Of a DNA stretch of 64,000 bases, positions 55,250 to 64,000 are shown piece after piece. The notes under the pieces are model-generated. The model was not told the origin of the DNA, ran no database searches, and saw only the letters and a program-made list of their open reading frames with translations. How positions within the stretch are numbered: position 1 is the first letter of the stretch; every line of letters begins with the position of its first letter. The position numbers and the translations under genes were made by a program. This DNA is from Anastrepha obliqua (taxonomy: Eukaryota > Arthropoda > Insecta > Diptera > Tephritidae): NCBI RefSeq assembly GCF_027943255.1, contig NC_072895.1, positions 71,178,001-71,242,000 on the forward strand, given 5' to 3'.

Positions 55250-58200
55250 TAAAGGTACATATTGACCTATTTAGCAAATTACTTATACTTACTTACTAAT
55301 CAAATGTGTAATTTACTCTTACAATTTGCGTACATAGAGAACTTAAGACAGTCTTTGTAGCTTATCTACTCCATGAGTTTAACATACAACTGAGAAGGTT
55401 CACATTATATTCCAAATTGTTTAAGTAGTAATCCTGTTTGAATAACAGTCAATTTTTTTATTCCACAAAGCCGGATTAAGCACGATTTTACCAATGCTGC
55501 ATTCTTCCCTATCCATTCTTTATAGCAAATTATTATTCTCAATAATAGGCCCATTATCGCATTGACAATTTAAGCATGTTTGGTTAACATTTAATTGTAG
55601 GGGTGAATTTAATTGGTGAATTACTCTCTTCCGCTCTAACGATTTAATTCTCACGGAGTTTGACAGAATCAGCTGATAGGCTGACGTAAACGGGGATGTG
55701 TTTACAAAAAAATTGAGATTAGGTTAGTGATAAACGAAAAAAATCAACCAATGACACTTCGTTGCGGTTTGAACAACGTCGGATTGGACGAGTGTGTGAC
55801 TAAGTGTTTGAAATGAGCGTGCAGAATTCGGTTGCCGAATGTCACGTAACGTGGCAACAGAAGTTCCCTCACAGTTTTCTTTTCCACCAAAGTTATTGGC
55901 CAAATCTTGTATACCTATCATCCTTGGGTGTTGAATACCGACGTGATGAGTCGAGTACCCCTTGGTAATTTTTTTGTTTTTTAATATTTTTCGGTGACAA
56001 ATTTTTCGTCGTTTTTCGGATGAAATGATTGTTGACGGAATTGAGGACAAAGGTGAAGAAGAAAGTGATTTCTGAAAAAATGTTGCCAAAATCGGAAAAG
56101 TAAGGTTTTTCAGTAGTCAACATTAGAACCAACCCGCTGCGTAAAAACTGCTCTGCAAAGCGTTGAGCTTTTACAAGTAGCTGTACAGAGAACATCAGTG
56201 AAAAAATGCCTACATTACAAAACGTAATTGGTAGCATTTTAGCTTCAAACTCCGTAGTAGTGATTCCGAAAGAGTCCATCCCTCCTATTTATAAATTGTG
56301 TTATATGTCCATGCCCCATTCGATTAAAGCGAAACTAAATAAAAAACCTCCAAAAAGGCTAATCTATAATTTCTATGTACAACTAGTTTTTTTAGATTTC
56401 TTATACTCGCCTTTTCAATTCATTCAAATTTTATAGTTTTTTTATACCTTTACATAATGTTTTTATCGTTTTTAAAGGATGGGTTGTAACCAGTGCCACT
56501 TTTGTTGAACCTAAAAAGGAACAAGTAATTTTAAAAAAACCTCTTTTTCTTAAAATTATTTTAGTAAACTTTTAACTTTATGACCCCACGTCATAAACTA
56601 TGTCCAAAAAATTCATTTCCATAATTGAAGGCGAGCTTACACTTGAGAGGGAGGAACCTATCACAATTTCTGTTAATTTTTTTAGATTTTCAGTTCAAAT
56701 TAAACGAAACTTTATTCGGCTACTACTCTGTCGGTAATGCCAGGTTTCGAAACCTCAGGTTGAAATACGTAATGATAAAAGAAGATATTTCTCCCTTCTT
56801 ATTGAGGGCATTATCGCTTATTTTAGCTGCAGATAAATATTAATCAGGTCAATGATTATAATGAATTTAGCAGATGGACATTATTTTAATGCAAATGCGC
56901 CACTAAGTTCGGTAACATTGCTTAATGGCCACCATTACATATTGCATACTATACTGCTATTTTTTCAAATCAAAAGTTTTAGACTAGAAAAGCGATTTAA
57001 TCTGTACATTTTCTTCAACAAGCATCATTCAACATGTCTTAATTTCCAATGCGATGCTTCGCCCACCCATCTTAGCAGGGTGGAACCTATGGAAGGGGGC
57101 AAAGAATATGTTTGAACAATGGCTTTTATATATAAAAAGTATGGTATACTTTTAAAAGTTAAAATAAAAATACTTATAAAAATGTTAAAAGGAAAAAAAT
57201 CAAAAAAAAAATCTATACTATAACTTTCAAAGTTAAACCATTCTCAAAATTTTAAAAGCTTTTCATGAGTGGCTTCACATGGAATCGCTCCAATGCTTTG
57301 TCAATGTTACTTGCACTCCCTGATAGCAAAAAAAAAAAAAAACCTGACGCCCTTTGCGCCGAATTTACATCGGCATGAAATATGTATCACTGCCTGGTAC
57401 ATCATTTGTAAGAACTGCATTGAGTCATTCTAATGCGAAATAAACTTTCTTGCACCAAAAAAAAGTGTAAAACTAACTTCTTCGAGTTGTCTATGACAGC
57501 AATTTAACAGGAAATATTGAAATAAAAATTCAGAAATTTTGGAAAAGAGTAGATTTCTTTGTGTGTTGTAATTTTATCTGCTTTCTGGCTATCAGTTAGT
57601 CAATGAAAAGATTGTTTTGAAGTGACAGCCCAACTTGGTGCACTAACTCCCCAAAATGCATACCATCTCACACAAGCTCAAAATTATAGGCATGGAATGA
57701 TTTGTGCGAAGGCAAGTGACAGTTAACATAAAATATGTTCAAAATATCCAATTGTATGCCAAGAAGTATGACCGCAATTACATTGCAAGTAAAATGAGAG
57801 AACAACGTGAACTTGCGTGCAAATAGATATATGTACTTTGTTCTAACTTCTCTAACTATACATACATACATATATATGTGAGTAAGATATGAAGAATTTT
57901 TAAAACCTCTCCATGTAAGTATGAAATGTAAAGCATTGTAACCACCCTCACGTCGTGGCAAGTTCTTTAGCTGGCACTTGAAAGCAAGATATAACACTTT
58001 GCAAACAAAGTGAAGTGCAAAGACTAGTTTATGAAGTCGTCTGCAGCAGAATTTGTGTGCCATTCATTCTCAGTTGTTAAACTATGTATGTATGTACGTA
58101 CATAGATAAGTTGGCTAACAGGGCGTATGAGCATTAATGCCACTGACACTGACTGCTTGACTTCATGGCTGTTGGGATATTTTTTAAACGCAAAAATACT

Positions 58201-58529
58201 TTACCGCACAAATACTTACAGATGCAGATTAAACATTTGCACACATACCAAACTTCTATAAAAATATATGTGCTACTTATTATCAGTGGTGAATTCATAC
58301 TTTGAGTGAGACATACTTTTATATGGCGGCTTGGCTTGAAATACTAAATAGACAACTTTTGAATTCTTACGAAGCAGTTTCGGCAAGATCGCACAGGGCT
58401 TGCATATTTGCTCTTCTTGCTTGGCATATGGACTTCCGAAGTAATTCTAATTGAATTAAAAGAGAAAATCAAGTGAGCCTAGTAAGGGACTTCTTGGAAA
58501 GCGTGGACTCTTAGGTTGGAAAGGATTAT
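55250..58529. other. dpr12-like intron 3, no recognised gene
   Basis: Overlapping open frames on the minus strand at 55724-56279 are not recognised, and I do not trust them as genes. An A run lies at about 57327-57340. No transposon ends were found by eye. Confidence 0.4.
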
Positions 58530-58690
58530 ACTCATTCATACGCCACGAGTTAGCCCATGGAGCTGCTGTATATTTGTTAACTGCACCACATCTAAGTCGC
58601 CATAAAGCTTATAAAACTCAAATTTCATCGTCTGCAATATTTGCCATTACCAGGGTGTAAAGATATAGAAAAATTTCGCAACGAAATCTC
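58530..58690 (-). pseudogene. LINE reverse transcriptase C-terminal scrap
   Basis: The minus strand shows a PGNGKYCRR-type block and then YKLYGDLDVVQLTNIQQLHG, in the order of the LINE block GNGEYR...ELYELY..D...RIK.QRL.WLGH. It is short, old and frameshifted. Confidence 0.5.
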
Positions 58691-59503
58691 TCAAAAACTA
58701 CAAAGGCCGCTCCATCATACATTGCCTTCGCTCAAGTTTCTGCTTCATTCTATAGGAAGCGCATGATGAGGATCTTATAAAGTGTGAATTCATGGTCGTC
58801 TATAGTATACTTTACTGTTCAATTGCCTACAATTACAAAGTTCCACTAACTGGCAAGAGGAATGGTTTGTTGGGCCTCAATACTCTGTGTAACCGAAGTC
58901 TTCTACCCCTGCAGAATTATACTAAAATGCTAGGGATTCGATGGGCACCTCATCCTACAAGTATTCATCTTCTGCTGTCTTCACTTGGACTCTTTATTAA
59001 ATTTAGAAAATGTTGAACTGACGGTTGAATTGTTGAAATCCAAATATCATAAGAATAATGTCGACAATTGTCAGATAATACTAGAGCGATATAATTCCAA
59101 AAAATCTAAGATTATTTTCCATCGACCGATTAAAGAAATGGCAGATGAGTCGGATTGTATAGCACTTCGTCAGAGAGGTGTCTGCGTAACTTTTAAGTGC
59201 CATAAGAGATTTACAGGAGCTATTTATAATATTTATACATATTACCGAGTCAGTAATAGGTATGCCTTTAATGCTAGCTAATAAAAGCGGTTTTGGGGTC
59301 ACCCAAAAAATCGATTAATTTGTAAAACATATTTCAATTTTTTTCAACAGTATCAGGCTTTTTTCAACAGCGAGGTCACTAGGCAAAAATTTTTGAAATC
59401 GATACATTCACTTTTCAAGTGCGCCTTAAAACTATGATGAAGCAAATGATAACACATATGACCACCATGATGAACATTGTAGACATACTGGTATCGAAGC
59501 CAG
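58691..59503. other. dpr12-like intron 3, unassigned
   Basis: No feature recognised; the frame 58985-59281 is not recognised. Confidence 0.35.
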
Positions 59504-61120
59504 ATGGTCGCACTAAGTAAAATAAAAATAGCTGTTTGGAACGCAAACGGACTTACGCGCCACGAACTGGAACTCAAGACTTTTATTCTAGACAATGCAA
59601 TTGATATTATGCTAATATCCGAGACTCATGCAACTCATAAAACTTTTGTAAATATACCCAATTACAACATACACTACACAAATCACCCATATACCAAGAC
59701 TCACGGAGGAACTGCAATAATCATCAAAAAAACAATTAAATACCACGAACTTGATGGTTATAGAAAAATTAACATACAAGCAACGACAGTTTCAATAAAA
59801 ATAAATAACTCAAATGGACCAATAACAATATCAGCAGTATACTGTACGCCAAAATTCAATAGCACCGGAGAGCCCCGACATACTGGCCTACAGATATCAA
59901 AAAACAACCAGATTTAATTGATTTATGTATTGTTAAAAATATTCCCCAAGCCCATCTCACCATTAAGTCATGTTTGGAGCTATCATCGGATCATTCACCA
60001 CTTCTAATGACAATTCTTGGAACTCTGCACCAACAAACTTTTACAGGACTATATAATAATAAAACAGACTTCAATTATTTTCGACAAAGTGTGGGAGCAG
60101 AATTGACTATAAATATTTCATTAAAAACGGAAAACGAGATTGACTCAGCAATAGCTTTTTTCAACGATTCCATCATCAAATCCCTTACCCTTTCGACACC
60201 AAATATAAAAATTCAACAAAAAGAGTCTATTCCAATACATATCAATCAAAAAATTCAACAAAAAAGGAAACTCCGTAAAAAGTGGCAAACTACTAAACAT
60301 CCCGAAGATAAGGCAAAACTTAAAAATCACCAACTGAATTAAAAACATTATTAAAACAACACGGAGATAAAAAGCTTGAGAATTATATACATAACTTGGG
60401 GGCCATGGCAGTTAACAATTATTCTCTATGGAAAGCAACTAGAAACAATAAAGATAAGGCAAACACACTAGCTGAACACTTTAAAACAATATTCTCAAAC
60501 GAAAAAGACAATCAGCACATTGAACAAAATGTAAATACGAGTAACCCAGAAAAGGTAATGAAAATGACAACCTCAGCAGAAATCAGATATCATTTGAAAA
60601 ATCTGAACAGTAAAAAAGCACCGGGCTACGATCTAATAAATGGTAAAATACTAAAAGAACTACCTAATCTAGCAATCACATATATAAGACAAATATTCAA
60701 CAGCATATTAAGGACGCAATGCTTCCCACGCCTCTGGAAAGTTGCTCAAATAACGGCAATCCCCAGGTAAACCAGGTAAAAGTGCATCAGAAACGACATC
60801 ATATCGCCCTATCAGTCTCTTGCCCATTATTTCAAAAGTGTTTCAAAAAATATTCTTTGCCAGATTAGACAAAATTCTGATAGAGAAAAATATAATACCA
60901 AGCCATCAATTTGGATTTAGACGTCAGCATTCCACTTTGCAACAAGTCCACAGAGTTATTAACAAAATACTAAATGATATGGATAATAAAAGGAGAAAAG
61001 CTGCCTAGCAGGATATTGCAAAAGCTTTTTACAGGATGTGGCATAAAGCACTACTGTTCATCATGGTGGCCAATTGTATTATCAATTGTTTCATCATAGT
61101 TTTGAGAACGAACGAAAGCT
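59504..61120 (+). mobile_element. Jockey-like LINE, 3'-truncated and internally deleted
   Basis: The endonuclease begins in 59504-59830 (IKIAVWNANGLTRHELELKT, MLISETHATHKTFV, THGGTAIIIKK, ISAVYCTPKF). An internal deletion of the D-rich middle of the domain near 59850 is followed in another frame by WPTDIKKQPDLIDLCIVKNI and ELSSDHSPLLMTI (catalytic SDH). The linker and fingers of RT follow in 60345-60770 (LNSKKAPGYDLINGKILKEL, QCFPRLWKVAQITAIPR). RT then continues at 60780-61020 (YRPISLLPIISKVFQKIFFA, HQFGFRRQHSTLQQVHRVIN). The copy breaks off around 61100, before the YADD box. Confidence 0.82.
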
Positions 61121-61379
61121 ATATGAATATATGAGAGGGTTCATTCCGCATTGTCTATCGAGCCCAACAAGGCGGATGGTCTGTCTCATTCGTCAGATAC
61201 TCATCCGTCTATTGTGATTTTTTCCTAATTTACATTAAGGAAAACAAAGTGTCTGTCCATTGAAACTGTGAAAGAGAAAGCGATAGCTAGCTGGAGAAGC
61301 TAACTGCAAACTATTCATTCGAAAAAAAAAAGATTTTCATAGATCATCGAAGGTATACAGAAGAGGTTCATATTTAAAG

Positions 61380-61890
61380 TAATCAGAAATTACGTCGACG
61401 ACTTGGAACAACTCTTTCACTTGAAAACAACCACACTGTCAGAGATAATGCGGAGAAGGAGCGAATAATACCAAAGGAAGGTTTGAAGATGTTTTCTAAT
61501 GAAATTCAGATGGTTCAACAACTGGTGCCAGCAGACCGCCAAACTCGTGTAGCATCTACTCAGAAATTATTGAAGCTGAATGACACAATGCCAGACATTG
61601 TTAAGAAGCTAATGGTAGTGTTGAACAAAAACAAAATTCAGTTCTGGACAACCAACAATATTCGTATTATCAATGGGAAATCACTTCATCCATAAAAATT
61701 ACGGTACAATGCGCTATTTACTCATAACCAAGACGACAATCAAAAAGCGGCAACTTCATCACTGGAGAATTACAGAAGAATTATACAAGATCACATTAAA
61801 CTTTTTTTAATACCAAAACTGGATGAGTTACTATTAGGGTATAGATGACATTACTGAGATACTGCCAGAGCAAATACAGCGTGAGGGAAT
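61380..61890 (+). pseudogene. D,D41D-type transposase fragment
   Basis: The + strand reads RRRLGTTLSLENNHTVRDNA, then KMFSNEIQMVQQLVPADRQT and FWTTNNIRIINGKSLHP. After a frameshift comes SSLENYRRIIQDHIKLFLIP followed by KLDEL. The blocks match the D,D41D order (PYK.Q..Q.L.PADR..R, FW..ENP..I.E.PLHP, RYR.MI..F..P) but belong to a lineage different from the others in this window. The SDEAHFHL motif is destroyed. Confidence 0.65.
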
Positions 61891-61919
61891 GAAAATTAAA
61901 AAAAAACACACATTTAATA

Positions 61920-62473
61920 GGACTATGAATAAGTTCGTGCGGTTTTACAACAGATGGCGTAACTTGATTATTATTCCATCGATCCACATTTCCAAACATT
62001 CATTGGAGAGCTACTGTCGTAAGGCACAAACGTCAGTATAAGTTTTTTATTTGAAGCGTAAACAACAATATTTTTACCACACTTGAAAATGTCGAATTTC
62101 GTGCCAAATAATGTGTTTTTGCGGGGAATTCTTCTTCATTATTTTAATATGAAGAAAAAAGCAGCCGAAAGTCATCGTATCTTGGTGGAAGTTTATGGTG
62201 AGCATGCTCTAGCTGAGCGAACGTGCCAGAAGTGGTTTGCACGCTTTAAAAGTGGTGATTTTGGCTTGGAAGACGAAGAACGCGAGGGTGCGCCGCCAAA
62301 GTTCATGGATACCGAATTGGAGGAATTGCTCGATCAAGATCCGGCTCAAACGCAAGAAGAGGTTGCAAAAACTTTGGGAGTTAATCAATCAACCATTTCC
62401 AAACGTTTAAAAGCCATGGGAATGATCCGAAATTCAAATTTCGAAAAAAACCGCACGAACTTATTCATAGACC
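61920..62473 (+). mobile_element. Short mariner derivative carrying only the DNA-binding domain (copy B)
   Basis: Inverted repeats ggactatgaataagttcgtg (left) and its inverse cacgaacttattcatagacc (right) are flanked by TA at 61918-61919 and 62474-62475. The length is 554 bp. The copy at 25731-26270 has the same internal deletion and near-identical sequence in the opposite orientation, so both descend from one already deleted, mobile ancestor. Confidence 0.92.
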
Positions 62474-62502
62474 TATTACATTCTCTTCGAATTCTCTATT
62501 AG
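62089..62502 (+). CDS. Mariner helix-turn-helix-only protein (truncated transposase), copy B
   Basis: ATG 62089 opens an intact frame of 137 codons (MSNFVPNNVFLRGILLHYFN, MKKKAAESHRILVEVYGEH). It then reads RTCQKWFARFKSGDFGLEDE, an acidic ELEELLDQDPAQTQEEVA linker and NQSTISKRLKAMGMI. These are the two helix-turn-helix motifs that bind mariner inverted repeats. The sequence after GMI comes from the 3' terminal region, so the D34D catalytic domain is entirely missing. The last residues are translated from the inverted repeat and flanking DNA to a TAG at 62500-62502. Known biology of truncated transposases suggests such a product could bind element ends without cutting, but expression is not shown. 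Confidence 0.82.
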   Translation: MSNFVPNNVFLRGILLHYFNMKKKAAESHRILVEVYGEHALAERTCQKWFARFKSGDFGLEDEEREGAPPKFMDTELEELLDQDPAQTQEEVAKTLGVNQSTISKRLKAMGMIRNSNFEKNRTNLFIDLLHSLRILY

Positions 62503-63153
62503 GAGAATTTGGTGAGCCACGAGTTTGCCTGCCACATTCTATTTCCTTTGTTTCTTAACATAAACAGTCGACGTAAATAAGCTCTAACCTTTTGGGCTGA
62601 AGATTCGGCAATCCAGCGCTAGAAATCCTGTAGAAAGTGATGGTAAATTCTATAAAATTTGCCCAAATAAGCATCAACTCAATGGTGACCACCTATCAGA
62701 TCATTTACAATTTGCAAAACAAGAAAAAGTGTATTGCTTAATAAATATAAAAAAAGAATATTGATTAGTTACTTTTGGAATTATTTAACACATAATCGTG
62801 TACTGTCTTTTGCGTCACCTTTTTTTATTTACTTTCACATTCACTTGTAACCGTTCATGAATACGAAATAACAGCAGGAGTTTGCGGTCGTATTGGCTGT
62901 CGTGCACCATTATATTTTTTTTTTACTATTTTCACCTTTTTTTTTTTAATTGTAAAATGCCCTTGGCTGTTACTGCTGATTCAACTTACAGACTGAAAGA
63001 AAATTTAGCAAATCACGACGTTGCGAAATCAATATTTATATATGGGAAATATTACTAGAATTATTTATTTATAAACTATTTTTTTATTGAAACTATATAC
63101 AGACTCATTTTTATATCTTTGTAACATATATTCTTCTTTCTGCCCACTTCAAG
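62474..63153 (+). other. dpr12-like intron 3, 3' part
   Basis: Unassigned; T runs at about 62910-62950. It ends with the pyrimidine-rich tract ttcttctttctgcccacttc and the acceptor aag at 63151-63153. Confidence 0.45.
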
Positions 63154-63288
63154 GTCTCCACACCGACAGGCATCATTTCGCATTTTGTGAATCTGCAAGT
63201 AGTCGTACCCGAGGCATTCATATTGGGCTCCGGTGAGCTGCATGTCGACATGGGATCTACAATAAATCTCGTCTGCATAATTGAAAAG
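63154..63288 (+). CDS. dpr12: dpr12-like gene, end of Ig1 and start of Ig domain 2
   Basis: The 45-codon exon is in phase 0 at both ends, between acceptor ttcaag and donor gtaagc (63289). It codes for VSTPTGIISHFVNLQVVVPE, the last strand of Ig1 and the inter-domain linker. It continues with AFILGSGELHVDMGSTINLV and CIIEK, the first strands of Ig2 with its first cysteine. The V-S-T-P-x-G-x-x-S-H motif directly after Y-E-C-Q of the preceding exon is characteristic of Dpr proteins. The rest of Ig2 and the membrane anchor must lie beyond the window. Confidence 0.93.
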
Positions 63289-64000
63289 GTAAGCAAAAAC
63301 AACAAAAAAACACGCTCACACATGCACACAAAACAAAAAAAAAGCAACGAACGAAAATATGCCAAGGCCAACGAGCGCGAAACAACAAAAAATTCCAACA
63401 ACATGCAAGTACTCCAGCATTTGTTTGTATTTGTATGTGTGAGAGGGGAGTGTGCGCTTGTAGTTGCCAATACACCAAAGAGTATTTACTTTACAATGCA
63501 TCTCAACAACTTTTGCTAAGATTTATGTTGGCCACACAATTTACGTTTACTTGCCACAGAAATTCAAATTTGTTGGGTTAATGAAAATTTATATGACTCG
63601 CCACGAGCGAACAACTGAGCAACCGAGCGTACTGCAAGTGCAGCGCAGCAGTTGCAACAATTTCAAGAGTCATTAAATTTAATACAAGCGAACGAGTAGT
63701 AAAATACTTACGCCTGCATAAACTCACTCATACTTGTACATACTCGCACACATGTACCTATACTTAGATGCATTTTTATATATGTATAAAAATGGGAATG
63801 GCTATGCACCCAAAGCTGCCGCAACACTCACTTAGGGTAAGGCGCGCAATATCCTTTGTAGCTTCTAGCCACTTGGCGGTGATTACAATTACTTACAAAT
63901 ACATGCATGTATTTTTCATTTATGCTCATACCCTGCAGTCAAAATTATGAGTATAACTTCTAACAGTTCTTCAGTGCTAAGAAAAGGCATTTTTAAAATG
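63289..64000 (+). other. dpr12-like intron 4, incomplete
   Basis: Begins with the donor gtaagc. The open frames here are A-rich or CA-rich and not convincing. The window ends inside this intron. Confidence 0.5.

Noticed and set aside
55724..56279. Overlapping 121- and 128-codon minus-strand frames
   Set aside because: They overlap in different frames, have no recognised motif and lie within the dpr intron. Chance frames are more likely.
63187..63519. Open frame running past the exon into intron 4
   Set aside because: The segment after 63288 is A-rich and a consensus donor gtaagc sits exactly at the end of the conserved part.
1..64000. LTR retrotransposons, endogenous viral elements, CRISPR or bacterial operons
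   Set aside because: I found no long direct terminal repeats, gag/pol/env order, repeat-spacer arrays or prokaryotic gene organisation.

Overview
This is a eukaryotic, AT-rich and very repeat-rich window that looks like a higher dipteran, most likely a tephritid fruit fly. The reasons are an insect-specific neuronal gene of the dpr family, a dense mixture of insect mariner lineages including the D,D41D (rosa-type) group first described from Ceratitis, jockey-like and R1/LOA/I-like LINEs, and a tRNA-derived SINE. The species is an inference.

Only one host gene is recognised: the middle of a dpr gene (best match dpr12) on the + strand. Four in-phase exons are visible: 25431-25555, 28146-28235 (or from 28149), 53304-53471 and 63154-63288. 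They code for the stretch before the first Ig domain, the whole first Ig domain and the start of the second. The 5' end (signal peptide, promoter) and 3' end (rest of Ig2, C-terminal anchor) are not identified here. The introns are about 2.6, 25.1 and 9.7 kb.

Layout. 1-5.8 kb: LINE fragments and a decayed D34D mariner. 5.8-12.4 kb: SINE, degenerate LINE, a nearly complete D34D mariner, Tc3-like and D,D41D fragments, and a SINE with a perfect 17-bp target duplication. 12.4-16.7 kb: mostly unique sequence with a CTAGT-rich imperfect tandem repeat at 14.6-15.2 kb. 16.7-22.2 kb: a dead piggyBac element split by a SINE, then a young 5'-truncated LINE with an intact 1145-codon reading frame between 14-bp target duplications. 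23-25.4 kb: a D,D41D remnant and unique sequence. 25.4-63.3 kb: the dpr gene, whose introns hold a pair of short mariner derivatives encoding only the DNA-binding domain, several D34D mariners at different stages of decay, a TTAA-flanked piggyBac-like MITE, two adjacent nested-transposon pairs (34967-37698 and 37858-39849), jockey-like LINE fragments and more SINEs.

No prokaryotic features, CRISPR arrays, rRNA genes, LTR retrotransposons or bona fide tRNA genes were seen. Most open reading frames are transposase relics. The reading frames closest to intact are the LINE ORF (18703-22150), the D,D41D transposase (36177-37175, one likely homopolymer frameshift from its natural start) and the helix-turn-helix-only mariner ORF (62089-62502).
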